Part shown: piece by piece, positions 42,391 to 50,221 of the stretch | How the letters are laid out: the number at the start of each line of letters is the position of its first letter | How positions within the stretch are numbered: the first letter of the stretch is position 1 | Source: Nitrososphaerota archaeon | Lineage (GTDB): Archaea > Thermoproteota > Nitrososphaeria > Nitrososphaerales > Gagatemarchaeaceae | Assembly: GCA_027886885.1 (NCBI GenBank) | Contig: JAPCJP010000001.1 | Location: forward strand, 1 to 64,000 | Length of the DNA: 64,000 nucleotides | Direction of reading: 5' to 3' | Notes under the pieces: generated by a model | Seen by the model: the letters and a program-made list of their open reading frames with translations, nothing else | The model's database searches: none | Told to the model about the DNA's origin: nothing | Made by a program: the position numbers and the translations under genes

Positions 42391-42888
42391 TTGGCCTCTC
42401 GCCCCAAACCGGTGAACTACATCGCGGAAGACGCGAAGCTCGGAAAGAACGTGAAGATTTGGCACTTCGCATATCTTGGATCCGGAAGTTCAGTGGGCGA
42501 TAACGTCATGATAGGTTCTCTCTCGCACGTCGACTACAACGTGAAAATAGGCGATAACACCAGGATCGAAGGCTCTGCCTACATAGCGCCCCTCACGCGC
42601 ATCGGCAAGAACGTCTTCATCGGCCCGGCCGCGGTCATCACCAACGACCCATACCCCATGACCAAGAAGATGGTCGGAGTGAAGGTCGGGGACGGCGCGA
42701 TAATCTGCGGAGGTGCGATGTTGAAGGCCGGGGTCCGCATCGGGAAGAACAGCGTCGTCGCAATGGGCGCGGTGGTTACGAAGGACGTTCCGCCAAACGT
42801 CGTCGTGATGGGCGTGCCGGCTCGAATCGCTTATTCGAGGAAGGAGTACGACGCTAAGAAGCTGAAGTGGGAGTCAACCTCGACCTAG
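42391..42888 (+). CDS. Left-handed beta-helix N-acetyltransferase (WbpD/WlbB-like)
   Basis: 165 residues built of hexapeptide repeats (AKLGKNVKIWHFAYLGSGSSV, VKIGDNTRIEGSAYI, VRIGKNSVVAMGAVVTKDV). It ends with VPPNVVVMGVPARI, the usual C-terminal coil of sugar acetyltransferases. WbpD/WlbB acetylate a UDP-3-amino sugar, which would pair with an oxidoreductase such as that at 32586, but the genes are 9 kb apart. It forms a trimer in known cases. The start is TTG. Confidence 0.82.
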   Translation: MASRPKPVNYIAEDAKLGKNVKIWHFAYLGSGSSVGDNVMIGSLSHVDYNVKIGDNTRIEGSAYIAPLTRIGKNVFIGPAAVITNDPYPMTKKMVGVKVGDGAIICGGAMLKAGVRIGKNSVVAMGAVVTKDVPPNVVVMGVPARIAYSRKEYDAKKLKWESTST

Positions 42889-43111
42889 TGTAGAATGTGT
42901 CCAGGGCGAACATTACTCCCACCCAGAGCAAGCCCAGGCCCGCGGTGAGCATGAGCTTCAAGACCGTGGAGGGTATGGGTCCGCCGTGGAGGTTCGGTCC
43001 TTCGGGCCTAATCACGGCGACGAAAAAATAGGACTCAGCCACTATCAACAGCCAGGCCACCGATACTATCACCATCAGACCGTAGATGTTCCTCGTTTTC
43101 ATCTCAACCAC
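42854..43111 (-). CDS. Small two-helix membrane protein next to aglH
   Basis: 85 residues with two hydrophobic helices (YGLMVIVSVAWLLIVAESYF and LMLTAGLGLLWVGVMFALD) and a basic C-terminus. It begins inside the end of the GlcNAc-phosphate transferase gene (13-nt overlap) and so is translated from the same mRNA. Its end overlaps the convergent acetyltransferase by 35 nt. No family recognised. Confidence 0.55.
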   Translation of the reverse strand: MVEMKTRNIYGLMVIVSVAWLLIVAESYFFVAVIRPEGPNLHGGPIPSTVLKLMLTAGLGLLWVGVMFALDTFYTRSRLTPTSAS

Positions 43112-44133
43112 GTGATTGCTGATGTGAGGACCGAGAGAACCCCGGCGAAGAGAGCAAGAACCAGGATGAAGTTCACGAGCTCCTTCTCGCTCCGGGGCTC
43201 CCCGAGAAGAATCATCCTAACCAGGGTCGTCGGGGCGCCAGGTTGATCCGAAGCGTGCAGCTTACCGTCCTCACCAAGATAGGTAGGTCTGGCGCCCATC
43301 TTCTTGTGCTCCACGAATCCCCTCACGCTGAGAATAATGTAGTAGGAGTTGATCACAGCCGGGATTACCGCCACCAGAGCCGCGATCTCGACTCCGCCAA
43401 GGATCGCGAGTGTTGCGAAGGTGGCCCCGAACATCAGGCTCCCGCTGTCTCCGTCGAATATCCTGGCCGGATAGCGGTTGTAGAAGTAGAAGCAGAGGGC
43501 GACCGCGGCGAGGGGAAGCGTGGCTGCGAGCCGGTCCCAGTTAAAACCCGCGGTGACGTAGCCGCGCATGACGATGCCGATTATCAGCGACGCGGACGCG
43601 ATGAGCGTGAAGCCGGAGATCTCCCCATTGAACGAGTCCAGCATGTTGAACGCGTTCGAGGCCACGGGCATGGCAGCGATGATCAGGATGGCGAAGATTA
43701 TGAAGTGCGTCCCGGTGCTGCCGAAGAACGGGAAATACAGCTGGGCGGTGTAGAGGCTCTGGTTCGCCTGCTGCTCTACGATCAGAGGCACCGCCACCAA
43801 CGCCATCAGCGCTGGCTTCACGATACCGCCGAGCCCCTTCAGGTCGTCGTAAAGGCCGATGGCTCCTGCGAAGACGGCCACTTCGACTACGACGACCGGA
43901 ATTGTAGACTCGTGGACCAGATAAACTGCTGCCTCACCCAGAACCAGGGCAAGGACGAGCATTGGGCCCGCGGGCGTAGCGACCTTTGGGGCGCCCGGCT
44001 TGTGGACGTCGGACGCTACGCTGCCCTTTGCTCTCAGGAACGAGATGTAGCGTGGCATGACTGTGACGAGAACGATGCACGGGACGGCAAAGGCGAGCAC
44101 GATGCCCATCAGGTCGCTCGCAGACGGGAGCAA
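43099..44133 (-). CDS. aglH: GlcNAc-1-phosphate transferase of the MraY/AglH/GPT family
   Basis: A 344-residue protein with about 10 membrane helices. DVHKPGAPKVATPAG, GLYDDLKGLGG, NAFNMLDSFNGE and ARIFDGDSGSLMFG are the cytoplasmic catalytic loops with the Asp residues that bind Mg-UDP-GlcNAc. It should move GlcNAc-1-phosphate onto dolichyl phosphate, the first step of archaeal N-glycosylation. The surface proteins in this window have many sequons. CTTTATAAG at 44157-44165 suits a leaderless start at 44133. Confidence 0.85.
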   Translation of the reverse strand: MLPSASDLMGIVLAFAVPCIVLVTVMPRYISFLRAKGSVASDVHKPGAPKVATPAGPMLVLALVLGEAAVYLVHESTIPVVVVEVAVFAGAIGLYDDLKGLGGIVKPALMALVAVPLIVEQQANQSLYTAQLYFPFFGSTGTHFIIFAILIIAAMPVASNAFNMLDSFNGEISGFTLIASASLIIGIVMRGYVTAGFNWDRLAATLPLAAVALCFYFYNRYPARIFDGDSGSLMFGATFATLAILGGVEIAALVAVIPAVINSYYIILSVRGFVEHKKMGARPTYLGEDGKLHASDQPGAPTTLVRMILLGEPRSEKELVNFILVLALFAGVLSVLTSAITWLR

Positions 44134-44282
44134 TCTCTTCCCATCGGCCGGAACCTCGCTTTATAAGGTTCGACTGGAGGTTTCGCGACCGTTCCGCTAG
44201 GGGACCACGGCGAAGCGGGTCAGTCCGGGCAGTTCAAGGATTAAATATCTGTCAAAGATGGGTACAGAGTGATTAATCACCG

Positions 44283-44576
44283 ATGAATATCAAGGATCTC
44301 AGGGACGGGATGCGAACGGTAGAGGTAGAAGGGGAGATCATGGACATCTCGTCTCCGCGCGAAGTGTCCCTCAGGACCGGCGGTCAGGCCAGGGTCGCGG
44401 ACGCGACTCTGCGAGACGAAAGCGGCACGATAAAGCTCTCCCTATGGGACGCACAGATCGACGCGGTGTCCAAGGGTATCAGAGTGAAGGTCACCAACGG
44501 CTACATCAACACGTTCAGGGGCGAGAGGCAGCTCAATGTCGGCCGCTACGGCAAGCTTGACATACTGGAAAGCTAG
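44283..44576 (+). CDS. ssb: Single OB-fold ssDNA-binding protein
   Basis: 97 residues, one OB fold. IKDLRDGMRTVEVEGEIMDI, ARVADATLRDESGTIKLSLWD and GIRVKVTNGYINTFRGERQL follow the crenarchaeal SSB/RPA pattern, but there is no long acidic tail. It binds single-stranded DNA (or RNA) in repair and replication. ATTAAATATC at 44240-44249 is a good TATA element. Confidence 0.82.
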   Translation: MNIKDLRDGMRTVEVEGEIMDISSPREVSLRTGGQARVADATLRDESGTIKLSLWDAQIDAVSKGIRVKVTNGYINTFRGERQLNVGRYGKLDILES

Positions 44577-44670
44577 CCGCAATAACCTTCGTCCAATCGA
44601 CAAACTCTCTTCCTTTATGTCTGGGAGTCGGTCGTTCATTTTCTGTTTCAAGGACAGGTTTTGAGCCCAA

Positions 44671-45177
44671 ATGGGAAGAACAGGCAAGGTATACCGTCGC
44701 CTGAGGTCTGCCGTGACCGACAAGCCCACCTACTTCAGCTGGGTGATAGAGGAAAAGCTGGCCGCCTCTGGGCTCCCGTCGTCTGCCTCGCAGGTACGAT
44801 GGCTGGAGCGGAACGGGATAGATTCGATTCTATCACTGACGGAGACCCCCATCCCCGCAAAGTGGTTCTCGGGGACGAAGGTCTCCTCCAAGCACATCTC
44901 GATGGAGGACCATGCGCCTCCCTCGGCCGAGAAGCTCCAAGAGGCCGCGGACTACATCGACCTACAACTGAGAGACGGAAAGACGGTCCTGGTGCACTGC
45001 CTGGCCGGGATAGGAAGGACGGGTAGCTCCATCTCGGCGTACATGATAGCGTATGGAGGCAAGAGCGCAGACGAGGCCATCGAGAGCCTTCGCGGGTTGA
45101 GGCCCGGCTCAGTCGAGCGCGCACAGGAGAATGCGGTGAGGGATTTCGCGAAACACGTCAAAGCAGGCCGGAGATAG
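44671..45177 (+). CDS. Dual-specificity-type protein phosphatase
   Basis: 168 residues. The P-loop is VHCLAGIGRTG with catalytic C110 and R116. DHAPPSAEKLQEAADYI before it supplies the general-acid region, and AIESLRGLRPGSVERAQ is the usual C-terminal helix. It removes phosphate from Tyr or Ser/Thr by a cysteinyl-phosphate step. The 3' end overlaps the convergent LysE gene by 20 nt. Confidence 0.88.
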   Translation: MGRTGKVYRRLRSAVTDKPTYFSWVIEEKLAASGLPSSASQVRWLERNGIDSILSLTETPIPAKWFSGTKVSSKHISMEDHAPPSAEKLQEAADYIDLQLRDGKTVLVHCLAGIGRTGSSISAYMIAYGGKSADEAIESLRGLRPGSVERAQENAVRDFAKHVKAGRR

Positions 45178-45754
45178 CTGAGTAGAGGAACCATCCGCCG
45201 AACCCGAGGAGCACGAGTCCCGAGACATACGCTATCGTGGAGTACGCCGATTCATATCTCGCTATGCTCACGTGAAGTACCTCCGTGAATGCTATGGTCC
45301 ACGCGATTATCCCCGAAAAGAACCCAAAGACGATGCCCAGGCCGAAGGCCGAGACCATGCCAACGCCCACGGTCAACCACCAAGCTAGCTGGATGGGATT
45401 CGTGAGCCCGATGACCAGACCCAAGAGGTAGGGGTATCTGCCGGTCCGATTCGGGCTCTTTCCAGGTCCCCCGGTGCTCCGGAGGGTAATGAAAGCAAGG
45501 TAGATCAAGAGTGCGCTCCCCATGAGAAGGAGGAGCTCGTGTATCTGCTGGGAAGCCACGAAAGCCGTTATGCCATAGTATGTCAGCAGGAAGAACAATC
45601 CGTCCGCCGTCGCCGCCCCGAGGAGCACGAGCCATCCAGAGAACCATGACCTTCTAGCCTCGGAGGCTGAGGTGGCGTTGACTGGGCCAGGCGGGGCCGC
45701 GATTGTCAGACCGAGCAGGACTCCGCTAAAATAGACTTGCCAGCCGGGCAGCAA
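45158..45754 (-). CDS. LysE/RhtB-family exporter
   Basis: A 198-residue protein with six hydrophobic helices. FSGVLLGLTIAAPPGPVNA is the LysE signature at helix 1, and GLTNPIQLAWWLTVG is the second conserved loop. Members export amino acids or other small solutes; the substrate is unknown. AGTATAACC near 45776-45784 suits a leaderless start. Confidence 0.82.
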   Translation of the reverse strand: MLPGWQVYFSGVLLGLTIAAPPGPVNATSASEARRSWFSGWLVLLGAATADGLFFLLTYYGITAFVASQQIHELLLLMGSALLIYLAFITLRSTGGPGKSPNRTGRYPYLLGLVIGLTNPIQLAWWLTVGVGMVSAFGLGIVFGFFSGIIAWTIAFTEVLHVSIARYESAYSTIAYVSGLVLLGFGGWFLYSAISGLL

Positions 45755-45876
45755 TGCGCTGGCACGGCCGAGCGGAAGTATAACCTTTCAGACTCGAAGG
45801 AGTACTTTCTGCCCCGCAGATGAAAGAAGTCTGGTAAGCCTTTTCAATGTCCAATCACTTGGCTCGGGAAAATAGG

Positions 45877-46473
45877 ATGAAGTGCTACAATCACCCTCAA
45901 GTGGACGCGATAGGTGTGTGCACGGTTTGCAAGCGACCGGTCTGCAAGTCTTGCCAGGTGGTCATGGAAGGAAGGCGATTTTGCAAGGATCATGCCGAGA
46001 AGCAACTCATCCGCGAGGAACGGGTCGCCTCCCTGCAAGGGCGTGGAAGGGCGCTGACTTTCGCGACGTTGTTCGCCGAACTCAACGGCCTGGCCGGCGC
46101 CTTCGTCGGATTTCTGTTGATCCTAATCGGGTTGCTTGCCCCGACGGCCCAGGGGTCGCCGGTGGTCGCTTCGAGCGTGGCCCCGTTCCTGACCTACTTC
46201 AGCGCCGTGACCAACTATCAGCCGGGGGAAGTACTCACCGTCGGATTCGCCGCATTCACAGCCGGGTCGGTCGGCATGGTCGCTGGATATTTCCTATGGA
46301 AACGCTCTAAATGGGGAGCGATAGCGTCCATAATCCTCGCGATCTTCGGTGAGGCCCTGATCGCAACCTACCTCGAGATCCTAGCGCTAGCGGGGCCGTT
46401 CACCTTCGTGTGGGTCGGGACCGCAGCGCTGCGGGTGACACTCATAGCCCTCGGATGGAAGCACCTGAAGTAG
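45877..46473 (+). CDS. B-box-type zinc finger membrane protein
   Basis: About 198 residues. The N-terminus MKCYNHPQVDAIGVCTVCKR with PVCKSCQVV and RRFCKDHAEK arranges Cys and His like a B-box zinc finger. Four hydrophobic helices follow. Similar small zinc-finger/TM proteins occur in archaea and bacteria without known function. The ORF also has an ATG at 45847, but its ten extra residues look non-conserved. Confidence 0.6.
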   Translation: MKCYNHPQVDAIGVCTVCKRPVCKSCQVVMEGRRFCKDHAEKQLIREERVASLQGRGRALTFATLFAELNGLAGAFVGFLLILIGLLAPTAQGSPVVASSVAPFLTYFSAVTNYQPGEVLTVGFAAFTAGSVGMVAGYFLWKRSKWGAIASIILAIFGEALIATYLEILALAGPFTFVWVGTAALRVTLIALGWKHLK

Positions 46474-46518
46474 TCGTGCCAGAAACGCTTAAGAAAAGCC
46501 CGCTGGTCCTATTGGCCT

Positions 46519-46600
46519 GGCGGTGAAGCTCGCCGTTAACCGCTCGCAACGCGAGTTGTGGGCCAATAGCTTCTACAAAACGAGACAAGAGCGAGCGGTT
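46519..46600 (+). ncRNA. Fluoride riboswitch (crcB motif) with a visible switching helix
   Basis: GGCG (46519-46522) pairs with CGCC (46531-46534). The loop GAAGCT (46525-46530) pairs with AGCTTC (46568-46573) as the pseudoknot, followed by TAC. The aptamer 5' half matches the known fluoride aptamer GGCGATGAGGCCCGCC closely, with compensating changes in the pseudoknot. P2 is CCGCTCGC/GCGA plus GTGG. AACCGCTCGC (46538-46547) can instead pair perfectly with GCGAGCGGTT (46591-46600), 6 nt before the crcB start. Fluoride binding should favour P2 and free the start. A TTAAGAA element at 46489-46495 would begin the RNA here. Confidence 0.85.
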
Positions 46601-46606
46601 GACAAA

Positions 46607-46999
46607 GTGAGATGGGATATTCTCTGGGACGCGGGATGGGTCAGCTTAGGAGCGATTATCGGCGCCCTCTTGCGCTATGGGGTTACGGGCGAGAACCTTT
46701 CTCTCGGCGAGCTCCCGGTCAGCGTGTTGCTCATCAATATACTCGGCAGCTTCATCTTGGGGGTGACGGCAACCGCCACGGTCCGCCTCGGAGCTGACCC
46801 TCGTCTGACACTGTTCGTCGGCATCGGTTTCTGCGGCTCCCTGACGACCATGTCATCATTCGCGTTTGAGACGGCCAGCCTCCTCGACCTCGGGAAGACC
46901 GCCGTGGCCTTCGCTGACATCCTCCTCAACGTCGGTGCGTCGATAGCCGCCATCTTCTTAGGCAGGGCCGTGGTCATGGTGCTGATGGGCGCCGTATGA
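46607..46999 (+). CDS. crcB: Fluoride exporter CrcB/Fluc
   Basis: About 130 residues, four membrane helices. SLGAIIGALLRYGV, LLINILGSFILG and GIGFCGSLTTMSSFAFET are Fluc signatures; the last holds the pore Phe and Ser/Thr residues. Fluc works as a dual-topology dimer to let F- leave the cell. The frame is open back to 46523, but that part is the riboswitch, so GTG 46607 is the likely start. DUF190 follows with a 4-nt overlap. Confidence 0.92.
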   Translation: MRWDILWDAGWVSLGAIIGALLRYGVTGENLSLGELPVSVLLINILGSFILGVTATATVRLGADPRLTLFVGIGFCGSLTTMSSFAFETASLLDLGKTAVAFADILLNVGASIAAIFLGRAVVMVLMGAV

Positions 47000-47337
47000 G
47001 CGACGGGAAAGCGGAAGGGTTCGATTCAACCAACAGGAGACTCAGGCTCACTGTTAGGGTCAGGCACAGGGACGAGCACGATGGTAAGCCGATCGTCGAC
47101 CTGCTTCTTTCGCTCTACAAATTGAACGGCATTTCAGGCGCAAGCGTCTTTCAGGGAATCCGGGGCTACGGTCGCCGGGGCGTCGCGAGGGCCGACCTCC
47201 TCGGACTGTCGGTCAATCTTCCAGTAGTCATCGAGACGGTCGATGAACCGAAGAAGATTGAATCGGTCCTCTCCGAGGTCAAGCGAATTGTGGGGCACAA
47301 CGGCCTGGTCACGCTCGACGAGACCTTTGTCATCTAG
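46996..47337 (+). CDS. DUF190 family protein
   Basis: 113 residues with a PII-like ferredoxin fold pattern. KPIVDLLLSLYKLNGISGASVF and RGYGRRGVARADLLGLSVNLPVVIE are the DUF190 core, and LVTLDETFVI ends it. DUF190 genes are often next to crcB, so a regulatory or trimeric PII-like role in fluoride resistance is likely. Co-transcribed with crcB (ATGA overlap) and therefore under the riboswitch. Confidence 0.88.
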   Translation: MSDGKAEGFDSTNRRLRLTVRVRHRDEHDGKPIVDLLLSLYKLNGISGASVFQGIRGYGRRGVARADLLGLSVNLPVVIETVDEPKKIESVLSEVKRIVGHNGLVTLDETFVI

Positions 47338-47356
47338 CGCTCCCCAAAACTAAAGT

Positions 47357-47773
47357 ATGGAATCTACGCCGCGCGGTCTCATGGCGTCGAAGTCGAAGCA
47401 CAAGCTAACGGCGTGGACTGAGATCGAAGAGGAATGGCTCAACCCGAAGGTCTCCAGAAGGATGATCGTGGGGGAGAACGCGATGCTAGCTCGGCTTGTG
47501 CTGAAGAAAGGCTCCTTCGTCCCTCCGCACAAGCACGCCAGCGAGCAACTCTCATCGGTGTTGACTGGCTCCCTCGAGTTCAGGATTGGACGCAAGTCAA
47601 TACTCGTGGGACCGGGTCAAGTCCTCGTCATTCCGCCCAACGCGGTTCACTCTGCCTTGGCCCTGGAGGATACCGACGCGATCGACGCGTTCAGTCCTCT
47701 CAGGGAGGATTGGCTCAGTGGCGACGACTCATATCTGCGGACGGGCAAGTCTTCGATGAGGAAGGGTCGCTAG
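47357..47773 (+). CDS. Cupin-fold protein
   Basis: 138 residues. The metal-binding motif 1 is SFVPPHKHASEQLSSVLTG and motif 2 is GPGQVLVIPPNAVHSALAL, with two His, one Glu and a last His as ligands. It is a single-domain cupin, so function could be an isomerase, dioxygenase or sensor. Start ATG 47357, or ATG 47381. Confidence 0.78.
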   Translation: MESTPRGLMASKSKHKLTAWTEIEEEWLNPKVSRRMIVGENAMLARLVLKKGSFVPPHKHASEQLSSVLTGSLEFRIGRKSILVGPGQVLVIPPNAVHSALALEDTDAIDAFSPLREDWLSGDDSYLRTGKSSMRKGR

Positions 47774-47850
47774 CCCAGCGAACCCGGCGGACCCCGACGC
47801 CACATGGATTCTAGGCTCAACTTATCTAGAAGCACGAGGCGCATCCCACC

Positions 47851-48609
47851 GTGATTACCTTCAAGGCGGTCAAGACCGCAAGGAAGAACTCACCATTCCC
47901 GCTCGGGGAGCTCATCGACGAGCTCATCGGGCCCCAACTCCGGGACGGGGACGTGCTCGTCCTCTCGAGCAAGTTCATCGCCATCTCGGAGGGCAGAATA
48001 GTCTCTCTGGACACCGTCAGGCCCGGGGAGCGGGCCCTGCAACTCTCTAGGGAGTATGATATTCCGGCGGAGCTATGCGAGTTGATAATTCAAGAGTCGG
48101 ACCAGATTCTCGGCGGAGTCAAGGGCTTCCTTCTGACGTTGAGGTGGGGTCTCTTCACCCCCAACGCTGGGATCGACAAGTCCAATATCGAGCACGGGAG
48201 GGTCGTCCTGTATCCAGCTGATCCGCTGATGTCCGCGCTTGGCATAATCGAGGACGTCATGTCCCGTCGTAGGGTCAGAATCGGGGTAGTCGTCTCCGAC
48301 AGCAGGTTGATGCCCACGCGAATCGGTACCACCGGGGTGGCGCTCGCAGCGGCCGGATTCCAGGCCATCCGGGATAGACGTGGGAACGCGGACCTGTTTG
48401 GGAACCCCCTCAAAGTCACTCAGCAGGCGCTGGGGGATGACCTTTGCTCGGGCGCCCAGCTCCTCATGGGCGAGGCGGACGAAGCGACACCAATAGTCGT
48501 GGTCAGCGGCCTCGAGCCCTCGCTCTTCGGGGACTACAGGTACGCCATGAAGGACTTCTCCGTCCCCATGGACCAGGACGTATACACGCAGAGCCTGAGC
48601 CGGAGATAG
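47851..48609 (+). CDS. cofE: Coenzyme F420-0:L-glutamate ligase
   Basis: 252 residues. VLVLSSKFIAISEGRIVSLDTV, FLLTLRWGLFTPNAGIDKSNIE and VVVSDSRLMPTRIGTTGVALA are CofE signatures. It adds glutamates to F420-0 with GTP, the last step in making coenzyme F420. No nitroreductase-like C-terminal fusion (as in bacterial FbiB). It implies F420 metabolism in the host. The start is GTG. Confidence 0.92.
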   Translation: MITFKAVKTARKNSPFPLGELIDELIGPQLRDGDVLVLSSKFIAISEGRIVSLDTVRPGERALQLSREYDIPAELCELIIQESDQILGGVKGFLLTLRWGLFTPNAGIDKSNIEHGRVVLYPADPLMSALGIIEDVMSRRRVRIGVVVSDSRLMPTRIGTTGVALAAAGFQAIRDRRGNADLFGNPLKVTQQALGDDLCSGAQLLMGEADEATPIVVVSGLEPSLFGDYRYAMKDFSVPMDQDVYTQSLSRR

Positions 48610-48614
48610 CTTCC

Positions 48615-49208
48615 TTGTCCGGCAGGCTGGCCCTCGTCTCGCTGATCATCCTGACGGGTTTCGTCGTAGCATCGGTTCTAATCGCCTGGTTTAACCCATT
48701 TTCATTCAGCTACTTTTACGCTGGGGCCCGCTTCGCGAACATCTCCGGCTTTCTCGCTCTTTTTTTGATAGCTGGAACGGGGATCATGATGGTCTTCAGG
48801 AAGCCTCTTCTCAGGTTCTCCAAGAACCCCGAGGGGCTCCGTCAGCTGCACGTCATCGTCTCCGCCCTGGGTGGGTTCTTCCTGATAGTCCACGTCGCAT
48901 TCTTCCTTCTCTTTCCGGTGACGCTGCCCGTCCTCTTCGGGTACCTCGGCACCTACGCTGCCTTCGCCATTTGGGTCACAGGCGTGATATTCATCGAAGG
49001 CTTTCGGAGCTCTCTCTTCTACCACAGCCTCCTCTCGGTGATCGGGGTCGCGCTCATTCTGATCCATGTCTTCGGCGCGGGAAGGGACATTCCCACACTG
49101 GTGTCTGGAGTCGCCCTTGTCGCCATAGCGAGCGTCGTCCTCGTGGGCGCTCTGAAGGAACAAGCAGGATTCCCCCCCGAACGGGGCCCTAGGAAAGCGG
49201 GCGTCTGA
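48615..49208 (+). CDS. Ferric-reductase-like heme membrane protein
   Basis: About 197 residues, five or six membrane helices. Two pairs of His, each about 13-16 residues apart in one helix (LHVIVSALGGFFLIVHV and YHSLLSVIGVALILIHVFG), fit bis-His binding of two b hemes, as in ferric-reductase-like membrane domains. No FAD/NAD domain is fused. TTG 48615 follows the cofE stop by 5 nt, so it may be co-transcribed. Electron donor and acceptor unknown. Confidence 0.65.
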   Translation: MSGRLALVSLIILTGFVVASVLIAWFNPFSFSYFYAGARFANISGFLALFLIAGTGIMMVFRKPLLRFSKNPEGLRQLHVIVSALGGFFLIVHVAFFLLFPVTLPVLFGYLGTYAAFAIWVTGVIFIEGFRSSLFYHSLLSVIGVALILIHVFGAGRDIPTLVSGVALVAIASVVLVGALKEQAGFPPERGPRKAGV

Positions 49209-49250
49209 ACCTTCACCCACAATGTTAGGCAAGGCAAATATGGTGAACGG

Positions 49251-49775
49251 GTGAACCCCGGCCACATGGACAGACCGGACGCTCGAGGGTCTCCGCTCTT
49301 CACCTTCACGGCCTATTCCGCGTTCATCAGCGTCGCAGTCGGCGTCGCTCTGCTTCTCATCTGGTCGGCGTGGGCGTTCTTTCCCAAGACGATTTCGGCA
49401 AAGCCCCCGGGAGACCCGGTCGCCGCCGCGGTCATCGTGTTCGACCTGTCGCTCCTTGGGTTGGGGCTTGCCGGGCTACACATCAGGGTTTGGAGGGTCC
49501 GGTTCTTCGACAAGGGTTTCGCAGTCCGCGCCAGGGGCGTGAAGAAGGAGTTCCCCTATTCTCAGGTGACCGGGGTTCACATCTATCTTGTCTCTTCGGG
49601 ATTGGTAAGGCGCCAGGTTCTTCGCATAGACATGGAAGATGGCGAGCCGGTGACGATAACGGCGAACCCAAAAAATAAGGTCCTGAAGACAGACCTCTAC
49701 CATTGGTTGAGGGATAAGACCGAGTTCCGAGTGACGACCGGTGCGGTTTCTTCGGCGCCTGAAGGGTTGACCTAG
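49251..49775 (+). CDS. Membrane protein with PH-like domain
   Basis: 174 residues. Two membrane helices (about 20-45 and 57-75) precede a beta-rich domain, RFFDKGFAVRARGVKKEFPY followed by SQVTGVHIY, RRQVLRIDMEDGEPV and TDLYHWLRDK. This is the layout of bacterial PH-domain membrane proteins. Function unknown. Its stop overlaps the convergent VOC gene by 4 nt. Confidence 0.55.
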   Translation: MNPGHMDRPDARGSPLFTFTAYSAFISVAVGVALLLIWSAWAFFPKTISAKPPGDPVAAAVIVFDLSLLGLGLAGLHIRVWRVRFFDKGFAVRARGVKKEFPYSQVTGVHIYLVSSGLVRRQVLRIDMEDGEPVTITANPKNKVLKTDLYHWLRDKTEFRVTTGAVSSAPEGLT

Positions 49776-50167
49776 ACTCCCTGCCAGAGCATCAGCAGAT
49801 TGCCCTCAGAGTCCTTGAAGAAAGCCTCGGCTCCCCAGGAGTGTCGGGCTATGGGTCCCTCGATCTTGGTGTCTTTTCCATACTTCTCGGCCTTTGTGAA
49901 CTTCACGCCTTTGGATTTCAGGTCCGCGACCGCCGCCCCGATGTCGTCCACGATGAACGCGTTGTAAGCGAGCTCACGCTTCTCCCACTCCGAGGGCACC
50001 ACCAGCCAGAACTCGTTCTTGCCCACTTTGACCGAGGCCCACGAATCCTCCATGTCGCCCTCTCCCTTCATCACCAGCTTCCCGCCCAACGCATCCGTGT
50101 AGAACTTCAACGCGCGGTCCATCTTCTTGACTGTGACGAAAGTTACAAAGTGTGCCTTGTCGAGCAT
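49772..50167 (-). CDS. VOC (glyoxalase/bleomycin-resistance) family protein
   Basis: 131 residues with two beta-alpha-beta-beta-beta units: FVTVKKMDRALKFYTDALGG and FIVDDIGAAVADLKSKGVKF. It ends FKDSEGNLLMLWQGV, the usual Glu/Asp-Pro-like metal motif region. Many family members are metal enzymes on small substrates; this substrate is not known. Confidence 0.85.
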   Translation of the reverse strand: MLDKAHFVTFVTVKKMDRALKFYTDALGGKLVMKGEGDMEDSWASVKVGKNEFWLVVPSEWEKRELAYNAFIVDDIGAAVADLKSKGVKFTKAEKYGKDTKIEGPIARHSWGAEAFFKDSEGNLLMLWQGV

Positions 50168-50221
50168 ATGCGAGAAATCCCGATACCGTCTAATAAGCTT
50201 GCCAGGCCCGATGTCGTCGCG

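Noticed and set aside
46523-46606. N-terminal extension of CrcB from GTG 46523
   Set aside because: This stretch is the fluoride aptamer and its switching arm; CrcB homology begins only after about residue 28 of the long ORF.
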